64,000 nt of DNA from Auricularia sp. M13. Taxonomy: Eukaryota > Basidiomycota > Agaricomycetes > Auriculariales > Auriculariaceae. This document shows, piece after piece, positions 34,743 through 46,100 of the stretch. A program made the translations under genes and the position numbers. A model generated the notes under the pieces. That model was not told the origin of the DNA. It saw nothing but the letters and a program-made list of their open reading frames with translations, and ran no database searches. How positions within the stretch are numbered: the stretch's first letter is position 1; each line of letters opens with the position of its first letter. The DNA lies in the NCBI GenBank assembly GCA_037042915.1, contig CM073195.1, forward strand, positions 4,030,001-4,094,000. The letters run 5' to 3'.

Positions 34743-36447
34743 ATGCGCTGGGCTGCGGTAGCAGCGCTAGGCGCCGCGGTGACTGCTGCAGTCGAGAGTT
34801 TCGACGAACGACTAGAGCTGGAGTCGCTTCCAGACGGCAGAGTGCTAGCTCACTTTACGTTCAAGACAACGCTGGACGCGTCGACCGCGCAAGGCCACCG
34901 TAAGTGCGCGTTTTCGAACCCTCGCAAGGTCAACCAAAAAAATTTCTTTTGCTTAGCCCAGCATTACACGCTCTTCCCGCTCGCATTGGGCCAGATATTA
35001 CAGCAGCACGGCGCGTCTGAGCTGCATCTGTCCCTGAACGCGGGTCAATGGGCCTACGATGTCTGGGGGTCTCCTCCATTGCCTGGCGTTGCCTCTGGCG
35101 CGGAGCTCTGGGCTTGGTTAGGAGCGCCAAATTCCACAGAAACGGACAGGCGCTGGAGCGGGCTGCGCAACGCGCTGGCGGGCGTCTTCTGCGCGTCGCT
35201 GGGCGCTCTGGACTCGCAACGAACAACAAAACCTGACCTGTCCTTCAGGCCGTCAGCGCCATTGAGCGGCGCACACGAGCTGCGGCACGCGACGCTGCCC
35301 TCGGAGCACGTGTGCACGGAGAACTTGACACCGTTCGTCAAGCTGCTGCCATGCAAGGCGCACTCGGGCCTTGCGCGGCTCCTGAACCCCCATGTGATCT
35401 TTGCTGCGCCGTTCCATGGGCTCAGTGTGCACTATTCTCGCGGCGAGCTCAATTTGGCCGTACTGGTCGTCCTCACACCCGCTGCCTCACGGGAATGGTC
35501 GCTAGAAAGCCTCTTTGATCGTTCTATTGGCGCGCCCTGCACAGTCGCGTCGTCCAGTGTCATCTCTGTCAGGCCTAAAGGCGCTCATGGGAATATTGCA
35601 CCGTCAGCCGAAGTGGACGGTTCAATATTGTACGATCTGTCATCTGGTAAGCTTCATAAGAGACACGTACTGCCTTTTCTGACTCTCGTTCCTTCGCAGC
35701 GACCTTTCCATTCGACCTTGCATATTCGCGAGGCGACGAATTGCCATACGAACAGCGTACGCCTTCCACTATTTCAACATACCCTGGCTAACGAACACAA
35801 GTAGCCCGACCGTCGCCCGCAGTGTCAATAAAGCGCACGATGACCGGCTCGGCCCAATATGCCGGCGGCCTTCTCGTACAGCTGACCAACGCACGCAACA
35901 CGACGCTGTGGGTGGCGTATCTCGAGACGCTGCCGTGGTTCGTCACCCTCTACCTGCACACGCTCGACATACGGCTCGGCGCGACCAAGCGACGTACGCC
36001 CATTTACCCCTTGCGCCCTTCCTCGCTATTAACCGTTTGCCCTCTGCAGCCGACTTGCTGGAGCGTCTGTCCTACACGCCGCCCTCCGAGACCACGCGCA
36101 CGCCGACGACGCTCGAGCCCGTGCTGCGCCTCCCGCCGCTCGCGCGCGTGACGCTCGAGGTCAAACTCGAGCGCAGCTTCCTGCTGTACACGCAGCACCC
36201 GCCCGATGCGCAGCGCGGGTGGGACCTCCCGCCCGCCGTCGTCACCGTGCTCGGCGAAGGAACCCCTGACAGGGGCGGGACCTCGGCAGGGGGGGTGTAC
36301 GCGCGCACGCTGCTCGCGGACCTGGCGACGCCCGACTTCTCGATGCCGTACAACGTCATCATCATGTCCTCTACGCTCGTCGCGCTGCTGTTCGGCAACG
36401 TGTTCAACCTGCTCAGCCGCGCGTTCGTCATCGTTCAGGCGGAGTGA
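34743..36447 (+). CDS. GPI16: GPI transamidase subunit PIG-T/Gpi16, copy 2 (intact)
   Basis: Exons 34,743-34,899, 34,957-35,646, 35,700-35,756, 35,823-35,993 and 36,050-36,447 form an uninterrupted PIG-T/Gpi16 orthologue of about 490 residues, a little shorter than yeast or human. It has an N-terminal signal peptide (MRWAAVAALGAAVTAAVES), the lumenal domain (FDERLELESLPDGRVLAHF, QHYTLFPLALGQIL, VCTENLTPFVKLLPC, ETLPWFVTLYLHTL) and the terminal TPDFSMPYNVIIMSSTLVALLFGNVFN, the membrane anchor. In the family this subunit stabilises the GPI8 protease within the ER transamidase. All four introns have GT-AG ends and CTAAC/CTGAC-type branches. It is likely the functional copy, because copy 1 has lost the signal peptide. 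Confidence 0.9.
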
Positions 36448-37687
36448 CCAACAGCGTCGATGTTTCGTTGGGTGCGCGCAGAAAACTGAGCGTTGGGTTG
36501 CGTGGATTGGCTGTTGCGAGTTACCGTTGCGGTGCGGAGCTGTGGGTGACCAGGCGCAGTATGATAGAGGTAAGTACTGCACTCGTGCTGTCTGATCTTT
36601 GTTGTCCCTAAGGCTGAAGACCTTTACAGTCGTTGTATAATAGATCAGAATGTATTCTTTTCTTCTAGGTAACGACCAAGGCGGTCGTCGCCGCCGCAAG
36701 GGGAAGTCATGACTTTTGGTACGACGTACAGCACGGATGGCTGCTCGGTACTCTCCTCTCCATGGTGTGCTTTGCAGCGCATGGATCTCTGCGATGGCTT
36801 GAGACCCGTCGCGCTCGTCGGCCTTACCACGCAAGGTATCTCCTCGAAAACTGTGGAAACCCAGTAGTCTCCCTGGCCAGACACTGATTGTGATGATAGT
36901 CGATCACAAGAGAGAAACCCAGGTCAGAGTTCCTAGGAGACGCATGACGAGTTTGAGGTGGCGCTCATGTTGCGAGGTTGGTCGCTTCGACGGAATGGTG
37001 CGGGGCAGGAAGACTTTGCCAGCGGCGTCCATGACGTTCACTTCAGAGCCTCACTGATAATTCTAACTCATCCAAGGATTGGCTTTTTGCTGACGCTCGA
37101 GTGAACGGATTAGGCTCACCCAAAGGAAAGGAAAATCGTCGTAAAGGTCCTGAGCTTTTAGTGAGTATTTGGCCGGCGCGCCCTCGAGGGCGTGAACGTT
37201 AAGCGGCCACGAGTCTCACACACCCTGCCTCTGCAGGACGTGCGTAAAGGTCATTTCTCAGGTCATAGGATTCGAATAGTCAGGCACTTTCGAGAACCAG
37301 CGAAGCGATGTGAAGGTGAAGATACCTAGCACATCGCATGCTCCACAAAAAAAGAAAGAAAATCGTCGTAAATTATGATAAAAAAAATATTTTTTATCAT
37401 CTTTGATAATATAACCAATGTGCGATGCTGCTCGAGGCGACTTTTAACAGACTCCATTAGTACAACCTGTCGTGGTGAGGGACCAAAGCCTGACGCAAGG
37501 GAGGCGGAGTTGAATCGCGGTTTGTTTGTCAGAGCAAACAATTGCCCTTGTTCTCGTATCACCATCTCCGTTCTAGGCCCCCTCTGCACCGACCGCCGCA
37601 GGGTCTGAACAAGCGAATAGCGATTTGAATCGGTTCATGGATCTTCATAAACTGTATGCCTGACCTCTCTGGTGCAAGCGTTTATTC
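36448..37687. other. Intergenic, with AT-rich palindrome
   Basis: A plus-strand open stretch at 36,670-36,885 (HDFWYDVQHGWLLGTLLSM...) has a membrane-like look but no start or family. GAAAATCGTCGTAAA occurs at 37,130 and 37,359. An AT-rich palindrome, ATGATAAAAAA-AATA-TTTTTTATCAT, lies at 37,375-37,400. No gene is supported. Confidence 0.45.
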
Positions 37688-39283
37688 ATGTCCAATAGAC
37701 CGGGAGCAACGGCCCGCAATCGGACCCACGATGTTTTTCGTGCTCTACCAGTCGAGATACAGGCCATGTGCTGGTCGTATTTGCCCTTTCACGACGTTTG
37801 CAGGCTTGCGTTAGTATGCAAACACTGGCGCGATGCCAGCAACGGCTGCCCCCGACTCTGGAACAACATGACGCGGCTGGACTACGTTCCGAGCAACACG
37901 CGGTTGCTCATCGCACGCTGTGGGACCCTGAAAATCAGATTTTCCATTTCTGTGCGGACGTATGCGGACTATACTCGCTTGCCCCAGTGCCTACGCGTAC
38001 TTGCGCCCAGGCTTTATGATCTAAGCGTAGTGATCGAGTTTTCGCCAGTCGAGACACGGTCTGGGACGGACATTATCTCGGAAAACCTCTTCGCATACCC
38101 CGCACCGATGCTGAATAGCTTTCAATTGGTGTCTGTCTCAGGATGTCCGTATTTTTCACGCCTTCGAGAAGATGACTTTAGCGAATTCGCGCCCAACCTT
38201 CGCACCGTTTGCCTCCGGGGCGTCGAGCTTCCCGACCGCTGCGCTGCGATGCAGACCGTGCACTCCGTCAGGATTGGCTCTGGCTTGTGGAATCGAAAGG
38301 CGCTCTTCGCTGTCTTTCCGAGTGTGGAAAGGCTTCGCATCTCCAAGCTCGCAAATTGGGCAGAACGATTCCCGCCAGTCCCGGCCGGCTCTCGCCTACA
38401 GGAATTTATGGTCACGGACGATGAGTCGGACCGACTCGAAGTACACCTAGGCCTCAGACACATGATGAAGGTCGGGTATTTCAACGTGCCGCGCATCACT
38501 CTACACTCGATGTGGGGTGATTTGCTCGTATTTGCCCTGGCTCATCCGGATCGCTTTCCCAATCAAACATTAACCATCAACGGTGCTGGCAGAACGGAGC
38601 TTCGTGTTGGCTCAGAGCATGACGACACTAGTGCAACTGCCTGTGCCGAGGAGGTCGACTTCTGGAATTTGAAACTGTTTCTCCAGAGAGAGAAATACAC
38701 ATCGCAGATACAACACCTTGCGATCCCGCTTTATTTCCCCAGCCCCACCCCTCTTGTTTCTGGGGTTATAGAGATCCCGCAGCTACTCACGCTGGCGATT
38801 ACCTGCGGGGGACTTGCTCCCGAAGGCCACAAATCTCTGCTCGATTCCGATTCCGGCTTTGGCCTTGTTTATGCACCGCTCTTGAAGAGGCTAGAGATTC
38901 GGCGGGAGCCCGGATATACGGGGGAAATTCAACCTATTGACCCAGTGTACCTCCAGGATTTCATCGACATGTGCCTATTGGTCGAACGCACACCGGCGCT
39001 GGACCGCAGGCCAGGCGAGCACTCCCACGGTCCGGATTCTGAGGAGTCGGGGCTGAGCAGGTCCGAGTTATCAGAAGATTCCGCCTCAATCGATAGCAGC
39101 CGTTCGCTCGAGCTGCGCATCGATGCAGCCAATGGCGTTCGGTTTCTCGGGAGAACGACGCTGCCCCGATATCTTCTCCCGCGGAATAATCTTGGGTACG
39201 TCAGAATGAGAAGGAGGCAAATCATGCTGGCTCTTGACGAACTGCCCTGGTTGATGTTTGACTGGTTTAGTTCCTTGGTTTGA
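37688..39283 (+). CDS. F-box/LRR protein, intact paralogue
   Basis: Single exon, 531 codons. The F-box is at residues 15-55 (FRALPVEIQAMCWSYLP, then CRLALVCKHWRDAS), followed by LRR-like repeats (FAPNLRTVCLRGVELP; FPSVERLRISKLANW; IPQLLTLAITCGGL). The C-terminal block (LEIRREPGYTGEIQPIDP, an acidic Ser-rich insert, ANGVRFLGRTTLPRYLLP) is shared with the broken gene at 3263-4825. F-box proteins bind Skp1 and choose substrates for SCF ubiquitin ligases; the LRR part would bind the target, which is unknown. The paralogues lie downstream of the two PIG-T copies in the same relative orientation. They are, however, far more diverged than the PIG-T pair. Confidence 0.88.
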   Translation: MSNRPGATARNRTHDVFRALPVEIQAMCWSYLPFHDVCRLALVCKHWRDASNGCPRLWNNMTRLDYVPSNTRLLIARCGTLKIRFSISVRTYADYTRLPQCLRVLAPRLYDLSVVIEFSPVETRSGTDIISENLFAYPAPMLNSFQLVSVSGCPYFSRLREDDFSEFAPNLRTVCLRGVELPDRCAAMQTVHSVRIGSGLWNRKALFAVFPSVERLRISKLANWAERFPPVPAGSRLQEFMVTDDESDRLEVHLGLRHMMKVGYFNVPRITLHSMWGDLLVFALAHPDRFPNQTLTINGAGRTELRVGSEHDDTSATACAEEVDFWNLKLFLQREKYTSQIQHLAIPLYFPSPTPLVSGVIEIPQLLTLAITCGGLAPEGHKSLLDSDSGFGLVYAPLLKRLEIRREPGYTGEIQPIDPVYLQDFIDMCLLVERTPALDRRPGEHSHGPDSEESGLSRSELSEDSASIDSSRSLELRIDAANGVRFLGRTTLPRYLLPRNNLGYVRMRRRQIMLALDELPWLMFDWFSSLV

Positions 39284-39470
39284 TGTCGTGAATACGATCC
39301 AAAATCCTCATGAATATCGCTTTACGCGTCTATACCTCGAAAACTTCATCTTGTTTCACTCGGCAGTTTTGTTCTCAGACATTCGATATCGGCGGCAGTA
39401 GAGCAAAGGCCACGTTCAAGTTGACATACATCGTAACAGTTTGGAGGGCTGGTAGGTAAAAGGTGGCAGC

Positions 39471-40227
39471 TTAGCACGGCGTCGTTTCCTTGATCTGGAA
39501 ATCCTGGCGACCGGACCCGGAGGCTTTCTCAAGCGTCACCTACAAGTGGCGAGAAAGCGACGTCAGCAATATTCTCACACTAATTTGAATGAGGGTACAA
39601 TACCGCGCGCTGGTCTCCGGAGTCGGCGATCGTCCAGACGAGGTCCTCGTTCTTGACCTTGATCTATGAAAAGGTAGTCAGTCAAGAAACCAGTATAAAT
39701 CCGGGCAGGTATACGCACAATGTAATGTTCGAAACCCGAAGGCTGAAGGCGGAACTCAACGGGAGTACCGGTACTGGAAACTGTGATCTTCGCGCCTTGC
39801 TCAAGGTCCTGTGTGATCTCGTATGAACGTATGTCTGTCCGGGCTTAAACCACAACTTACGGCGACAATCTCAGAGTCGAAGGCGTAGTTCTTGAAGGTG
39901 AAATCGCCTTCCTCGCTGCCAGGAGAGAAACCCCACTGTTATGACGCAGGCATTAGAGAGGCGTAGATGTGTGCGGTGAGGTGGACGCACGACGGCGAAT
40001 GTACCGGGGAGCTCGCTGCTCGCGGACGCGAAGATCGGGCCGTCCTGGTCGTAGCAGCGCAGAAGGCTGACCTTGCCATCGACGATGCTGTAGATTTGGT
40101 AGTACTTGATATCTTGGTTCGCGGCCTTGGAGATGGCGGCGGCCTGCTGCTTCTACAGAGCTGATGAGCACAGTGATAAGCTCGAGCGACGAACGGGAGA
40201 CCGCACTGCGTTGAGACGGGAAGACAT
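39471..40227 (-). CDS. Small intron-rich protein of unknown function
   Basis: The minus strand gives a six-exon-like model from the ATG at 40,227 (MSSRLNAVRS) to the TAA at 39,471. Conserved-looking blocks are QDIKYYQIYSIVDGKVSLL, RCYDQDGPIFASASSELP, WGFSPGSEEGDFTFKNYAF, DSEIVADLEQGAKITV, SSTGTPVEFRLQPSGFEHY, IKVKNEDLVWTIADSGDQ and VTLEKASGSGRQDFQIKE, ending TTPC. Introns of 45-65 bp with GTAAGT/GTGCGT donors separate them. The composition suggests a small all-beta protein of about 150 residues. I do not recognise the family. There is no clear signal peptide. A TATAAAA box (minus strand, 40,266-40,272) lies about 40 bp upstream, which supports expression. Confidence 0.7.
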
Positions 40228-40265
40228 GACTGATTTGGATAGACAAAAGCTGCAGTAGCTCTCGG

Positions 40266-40272
40266 TTTTATA
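40266..40272 (-). promoter_or_regulatory. TATA box of the small intron-rich gene
   Basis: A perfect TATAAAA on the minus strand, 39 bp before the proposed ATG at 40,227. Confidence 0.6.
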
Positions 40273-40289
40273 CCTGGGTCGAGAGGGTC

Positions 40290-42231
40290 ATGCGTCCGGA
40301 GGATGAAAGGTCCGAATGCTGAGAGAGATTCTCGCGAGACGCACCAGAAGTTCGGCTCATGGCAGGCAGGAATTCAGTCTCGTCGACACCTGACACGAAG
40401 ATCCTGACCAGTGAACGAGATGCAAGTATAACTCTCTGCAAGACACCTTCTGCAGATCATATTAACCACGCCCAAGAGCACTATCACGTGGCCGCACCCA
40501 TGCGGCTGTCGTTTACACAACAAGCATTGACAGCCTTGTCGAGAGGCGATTTGGTCGATACAGAGTCTTTCAAGTGCCTCGGAGTTAATTGATGTTGAGC
40601 GTCTGACCTGGCCAATTCAACCAGCCGCCCGGCATGACTCGGATACTGCGTTGAATGAATGAGGCATTCTAGTGCAAATCAAGTGCTGCCGCAAGCGCTG
40701 ACATGGCTGAAAGGTCACATGATGTGGGTTCAATCGCTGGCATCCGCTGCACGCCGGGAAGTGGCCGACTGGTTGACAGAACGAGGCCGAGGTTCGACAG
40801 CACACCTCATCGCCCACACTTGTTAAAGCCGAATGCTCATGCACACCGATGTGGTCACGTATTCAATGGTTAAGCGTAGTATTCCGACGATTTCATTGGG
40901 CTTTGTAGTTCCTGACAGCTGCAATATCAAGCGGTCGTGCTATGAGATCACCTCATGCGGGGTCAGTCCTACACGCGCTATAACGAATGAATTGCACAGG
41001 GGCGGATCCACAGCCCTGCCGGCATGGGACTAACTAGAACGCCCTGGGCGCCAACTCCCACAAGCCTGCGTAATGGCATCCCTTCACTAACTGTATGGGT
41101 AGGTCTATTACGCGCTTTCCAGGAAAAGAATCGTGCCGCGGTCGCGGTGAGACTACGCAGGATTCCCTCCCTCATTGAACGAGGGGTTCGATAGCATCGG
41201 AAAACTACTTTTCGGCGCGCTTTGGGTCCAGCCTCCGGCTATTCCAATACCTTTCACTTTCCGAGCTAAATCTAAATGGGCAACTGAATGTCAAGACTGA
41301 GACCTGGCCGAAGACGCTGTTGGGGATGATGGTTCCGACTCTGGGCATTTTGCCACGCAGCGCGGTTCGCCAGACTATCTAGGAAGCCTACACGGCACCT
41401 ATTTCAATATACCCGCTGATATCCTGTAGTTATGTGCGCAACCTGTAGCTTGCGGCTTTGCTGATGCCGCCGTCACTGTATATTCAAAGTATATTCTGGA
41501 TTACTTTGCTGGTGGGATTAGTGACGCCGGCCGGTTGACTGAACAACAAACACAGCATGATGTCCCTCTGACTCGCGTCTATATATCTTGCCCAGGCGGA
41601 ATCTCGCACATGAAATCTGCAGGAAGGTCTTTCGGCGCTAACAGCTATGTTCAAAACGATAGACCCCACGGCCGATTTCTGCGTTTTGACGCGGCGAGGT
41701 GGCGCCTACCATACGAGGTATCCTAAGCGAGCAGCCAGCCAATCCGGTGGCGAGTTGGCTCGCTTAGGACGTCCGGATCAGCTGTTCCGACGTAGTTCAC
41801 TTTTTTCGGAAGGGGTCTATCGTTATGAACATAGCTGAAAGTCACGTGACACCGTGTCGACACAGCGTACTGCAACTCCATATTTCGGAGATAGTAATGG
41901 TCTGTATGATGGTGCGTAATACCTTATGACCAAGTCTCCGAGACTCAGGCGGAGGCCTGCGACACGATACCTCCACACCTTCATACAGTTTACTCATCGC
42001 CAACCAATGGCGGTGGACCTTCGCTTCCCTCGTGGGCCTCGTTCCAGACACAAATGTCATCATATTCGTCTTACTACGCACATAAACGAGGCGCAAGTAC
42101 GCGTTCGCACACCCTATTTGAATTGCCTGAATCTCCATGTGGATGCTTGGTCAGCCACGTTAGCGATGCCGCCTTTTGCTCTGCGTGCTTAGCGATGGCG
42201 ACGTGGAACCCGCGTCGTCGGGATTATAAGC
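40290..42231. other. Intergenic, left flank of the giant element
   Basis: No gene is seen in this 1.9 kb. Before the insertion it was probably the distant upstream region of dehydrogenase copy 3. Confidence 0.5.
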
Positions 42232-42234
42232 AAG

Positions 42235-42876
42235 CACTGGGCCCGATGACAAGGATATCTCAAGAATTGTTTGAGGATATCGCGCTGTCATTCGGACACT
42301 ACGCACCAGGATTGCTCAAGAATCACATGCTGTAATCCTGGTGTGATCCTCAAGCCAATAGTTTGGATAACAGTCCAGGATAGCACGAGGAATTCATGCT
42401 GAAAACCTGGTGAAAACCTGGTGAGAATTTGTAGATCATATTCAAGATAGTGTTCCAGGATTTCTCGAAATTTCAGTCTTGCTTTTCCTCGTGCGATCCT
42501 TGAGCAACAGGTACAACTTTATTCGAGGAATGTTCGCTGAAAACCTTGTGTAAACCTTGTGAGATACTGTGGTAAATACTTACTGAAATAGACAAGGTTT
42601 TCTCAAGGTTTTCTCAGTGGGATCCTCATGGGTTCCTCAAGACTAAATGACAAGATTGGCAAGAAATTCGCTCAAGTCACACATGAAGGGGTCCTTGTGT
42701 GATTCTTGAGGGATTGTATTGGTTAGTGGTTGAGGATGGCATGGGGAGATACTGAAGAAAACCTCATGGTCATATTTCAGTTTAGTCGCGAGAATGACAT
42801 GTGGTTCGCAGGATGTGAATCTGGAGAAATCCTGGAATGAGAATAAAGAGAGTTGTTTGTTTGCAATTGGAATCCA
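42235..42876 (+). repeat. Left terminal inverted repeat, 642 bp
   Basis: It pairs base for base with the reverse complement of 59,659-60,300. The first 60 bp are identical. About 13 mismatches are spread over the rest, without gaps (about 98% identity). Confidence 0.93.
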
Positions 42877-43140
42877 AGAGCAGAAAGAGTGAGACATCAG
42901 GGATGGTGATTGAGGAATCCAGGTCATGCGCAAAATGCCTGTCCCAAAATGGAAAATGAAAGATTTCAGAAAGATTGCAAGCACCCAAAGGGGGAAAATG
43001 GTTGATGGCACAGCAAGTTGGAACCCAAATAGGGATTGTCTCAGCCAGGGGTACGACTGGGGCCTGAATGGTGTTTTTAAGGGAGAGGAGAGACACAGTG
43101 GTGGTTGACACATTGCGGGTGGCGGTTTCTGTGACAAGCA
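42877..43140. other. Unique internal segment beside the left arm
   Basis: 264 bp of non-repeat sequence between the left arm and the array. It has no counterpart on the right side and may be the last remnant of the element's original interior. No conserved protein motif is seen. Confidence 0.6.
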
Positions 43141-46100
43141 GTGTCGAACATGTCGAACAGCGTGGCCAACCACCGCGGACGATCGGAGCGTGAGAAACCG
43201 CGATTCAGGGTTCAATTGCACCCCAGGAAGATTCTTTCGCGTTACGGAATGCGATTTGATATTGGGAAAGAGGATAGATTCTGCGGAAGAGTGCTCGACA
43301 CTGCGCGTCACAGCAACCACCACCCACGCTGTGTCGTCGACCACTGCGGACGTTTGGACTGCGAGAAACCGCGATTCAGGGTTCAATCGCACCCCAGGAA
43401 CATCCTTTTGCGTTCCGCAATGCGATTTGATATTGGGAAAGAGGGCAGATTGTGCAGGAGAGTGATTTCGGATGAGCTGAGCGTGACGTGTCTGTGCGTT
43501 CTGAGCCACCCACGCTGTGTCGCCAACCACCACGGACGTTCGGACTGTGGGAAACCGAGATTCAGGGTCCAATCGCACCCCAGGAACATTCTTTCGCGTT
43601 CCGCAATGCGATTTGATATTGCGAAAGAGGGCAGATTGTGCAGGAGAGTGCTTGACACTGCGCGTCACAGCAACCACCACCCACGCTGTGTCGTCAACGA
43701 CTGTGGACGTTTGGACTGCGAGAAACCGCGATTCAGGGTCCAATCGCACCCCAGGAACATTCTTTCGTGTTCCGAAATGCGATTTGATATTGCGAAAGAG
43801 GACAGATTGTGCAGGAGAGTGCTCGACACTGCGCGTCACAGCAACCACTACCCACGCTGTGTCGTCGACGACTGCGGACGTTTGGACTGCGAGAAACCGC
43901 GATTCAGGGTCCAATCGCACCCCAGGAACATTCTTTCGTGTTCGGAAATGCGATTTGATATTGCGAAAGAGGACAGATTGTGCAGGAGAGTGCTCGACAC
44001 TGCGCGTCACAGCAACCACCACCCACGCTGTGTCGTCGACCACTGCGGACGTTTGGACTGCGAGAAACCGCGATTCAGGGTCCAATCGCACCCCAGGAAC
44101 ATTCTTTCGTGTTCGGAAATGCGATTTGATATTGCGAAAGAGGACAGATTGTGCAGGAGAGTGCTTGACACTGCGCGTCACAGCAACCACCACCCACGCT
44201 GTGTCGTCGACGACTGCGGACGTTTGGACTGCGAGAAACCGCGATTCAGGGTCCAATCGCACCCCAGGAACATTCTTTCGTGTTCGGAAATGCGATTTGA
44301 TATTGCGAAAGAGGACAGATTGTGCAGGAGAGTGCTCGACACTGCGCGTCACAGCAACCACCACCCACGCTGTGTCGTCGACCACTGTGTCACGGCAGAG
44401 CGCTCGTCACTCGCCGAGACCGACGCCCAAGAGAGGAGAGAGGGACGAGGAAGAACGGACAAGCGGTACAATTGACCAGACCAAACCTAGGGTACACGCA
44501 TCTACACCCTACAACCTATATACCCCTTCCCAAGGTCCGCTGATCCGGTCCAGGGTGATCCCGGAGCTAAAGGGTCCACCCACCATCGTCTCCCATGGGG
44601 CCAACATCATACCACACTCCAGTCGAACAGGGTCCGAGACAGGGTGAAGGTGCCGAGGTATGCTACACACATACACACCCACCGAGGGCACGGACCGAGA
44701 AGGAGGGCCCCTCCCGAGTACACAGAGAGAGCGCCGAGCTGTTGAGGCCACGGGCCGAGGATCCGAGGGTGTAGTCGAGCTTGTACCAGGCGACGATAAC
44801 CAACCTACTATCCATCCGAGGAGTACCGCACCCACGAGAAGTCCAACCGAGGCGTTCCCGACCCTCCGAGGCCGCTCAAGGTGACCCGCCGAGTCAGCCC
44901 GAGGTCCAGAGGTGGTCCTGGAGCTTGTCCCGAGCACCGTAACGCCCATATCCGACGCATACAGAGGGGAGAGCTGCCGAACCCTGGTCCGAGGAGAAGA
45001 AGCCTCCACCGAGCCGAATTGGGGTATGCGCCGAGGTCGTCTCATCCTCTAGGCAGGTGGAGAACGGCGCATCGATCGTATCCCGAGTTGAGCAGCCCGA
45101 GGCGTATAACCCTGGCCGAGTCTCCGTCCGAGGATAAACAGTGCGCCGACTGTATGCAGCAGCGACCGAACGATCGGCGAAGCGGCGTAAAACCCGCGGG
45201 CAAGCGGACAAAGCTTGCGACGGCCGTGATGACCGCAACACACTGCGGACGTTTGGACTGCGAGAAACCGCGATTCAGGGTCCAATCGCACCCCAGGAAC
45301 ATTCTTTCGCGTTCCGCAATGCGATTTGATATTGCGAAAGAGGGCAGATTGTGCAGGAGAGTGCTTGACACTGCGCGTCACAGCAACCACCACCCACGCT
45401 GTGTCGTCGACGACTGCGGACGTTTGGACTGCGAGAAACCGCGATTCAGGGTCCAATCGCACCCCAGGAACATTCTTTCGTGTTCGGAAATGCGATTTGA
45501 TATTGCGAAAGAGGACAGATTGTGCAGGAGAGTGCTCGACACTGCGCGTCACAGCAACCACCACCCACGCTGTGTCGTCGACGACTGCGGACGTTTGGAC
45601 TGCGAGAAACCGCGATTCAGGGTCCAATCGCACCCCAGGAACATTCTTTCGTGTTCGGAAATGCGATTTGATATTGCGAAAGAGGACAGATTGTGCAGGA
45701 GAGTGCTCGACACTGCGCGTCACAGCAACCACCACCCACGCTGTGTCGTCGACCACTGCGGACGTTTGGACTGCGAGAAACCGCGATTCAGGGTCCAATC
45801 GCACCCCAGGAACATTCTTTCGCGTTTCGCAATGCGATTTGATATTGCGAAAGAGGGCAGATTGTGCAGGAGAGTGCTTGACACTGCGCGTCACAGCAAC
45901 CACCACCCACGCTGTGTCGTCGACGACTGCGGACGTTTGGACTGCGAGAAACCGCGATTCAGGGTCCAATCGCACCCCAGGAACATTCTTTCGCGTTTCG
46001 CAATGCGATTTGATATTGCGAAAGAGGGCAGATTGTGCAGGAGAGTGCTTGACACTGCGCGTCACAGCAACCACCACCCACGCTGTGTCGTCGACGACTG

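Noticed and set aside
42643-43140. Transposase gene at the left side of the giant element
   Set aside because: The minus-strand frame here continues into the satellite and the arm and has no DDE or zinc-finger motif.
44509-45045. A 178-residue protein with a membrane-like segment in the LTR, minus strand
   Set aside because: The frame is simply open across the CCGAG-rich LTR. It is repeated in each LTR copy and has no family resemblance.
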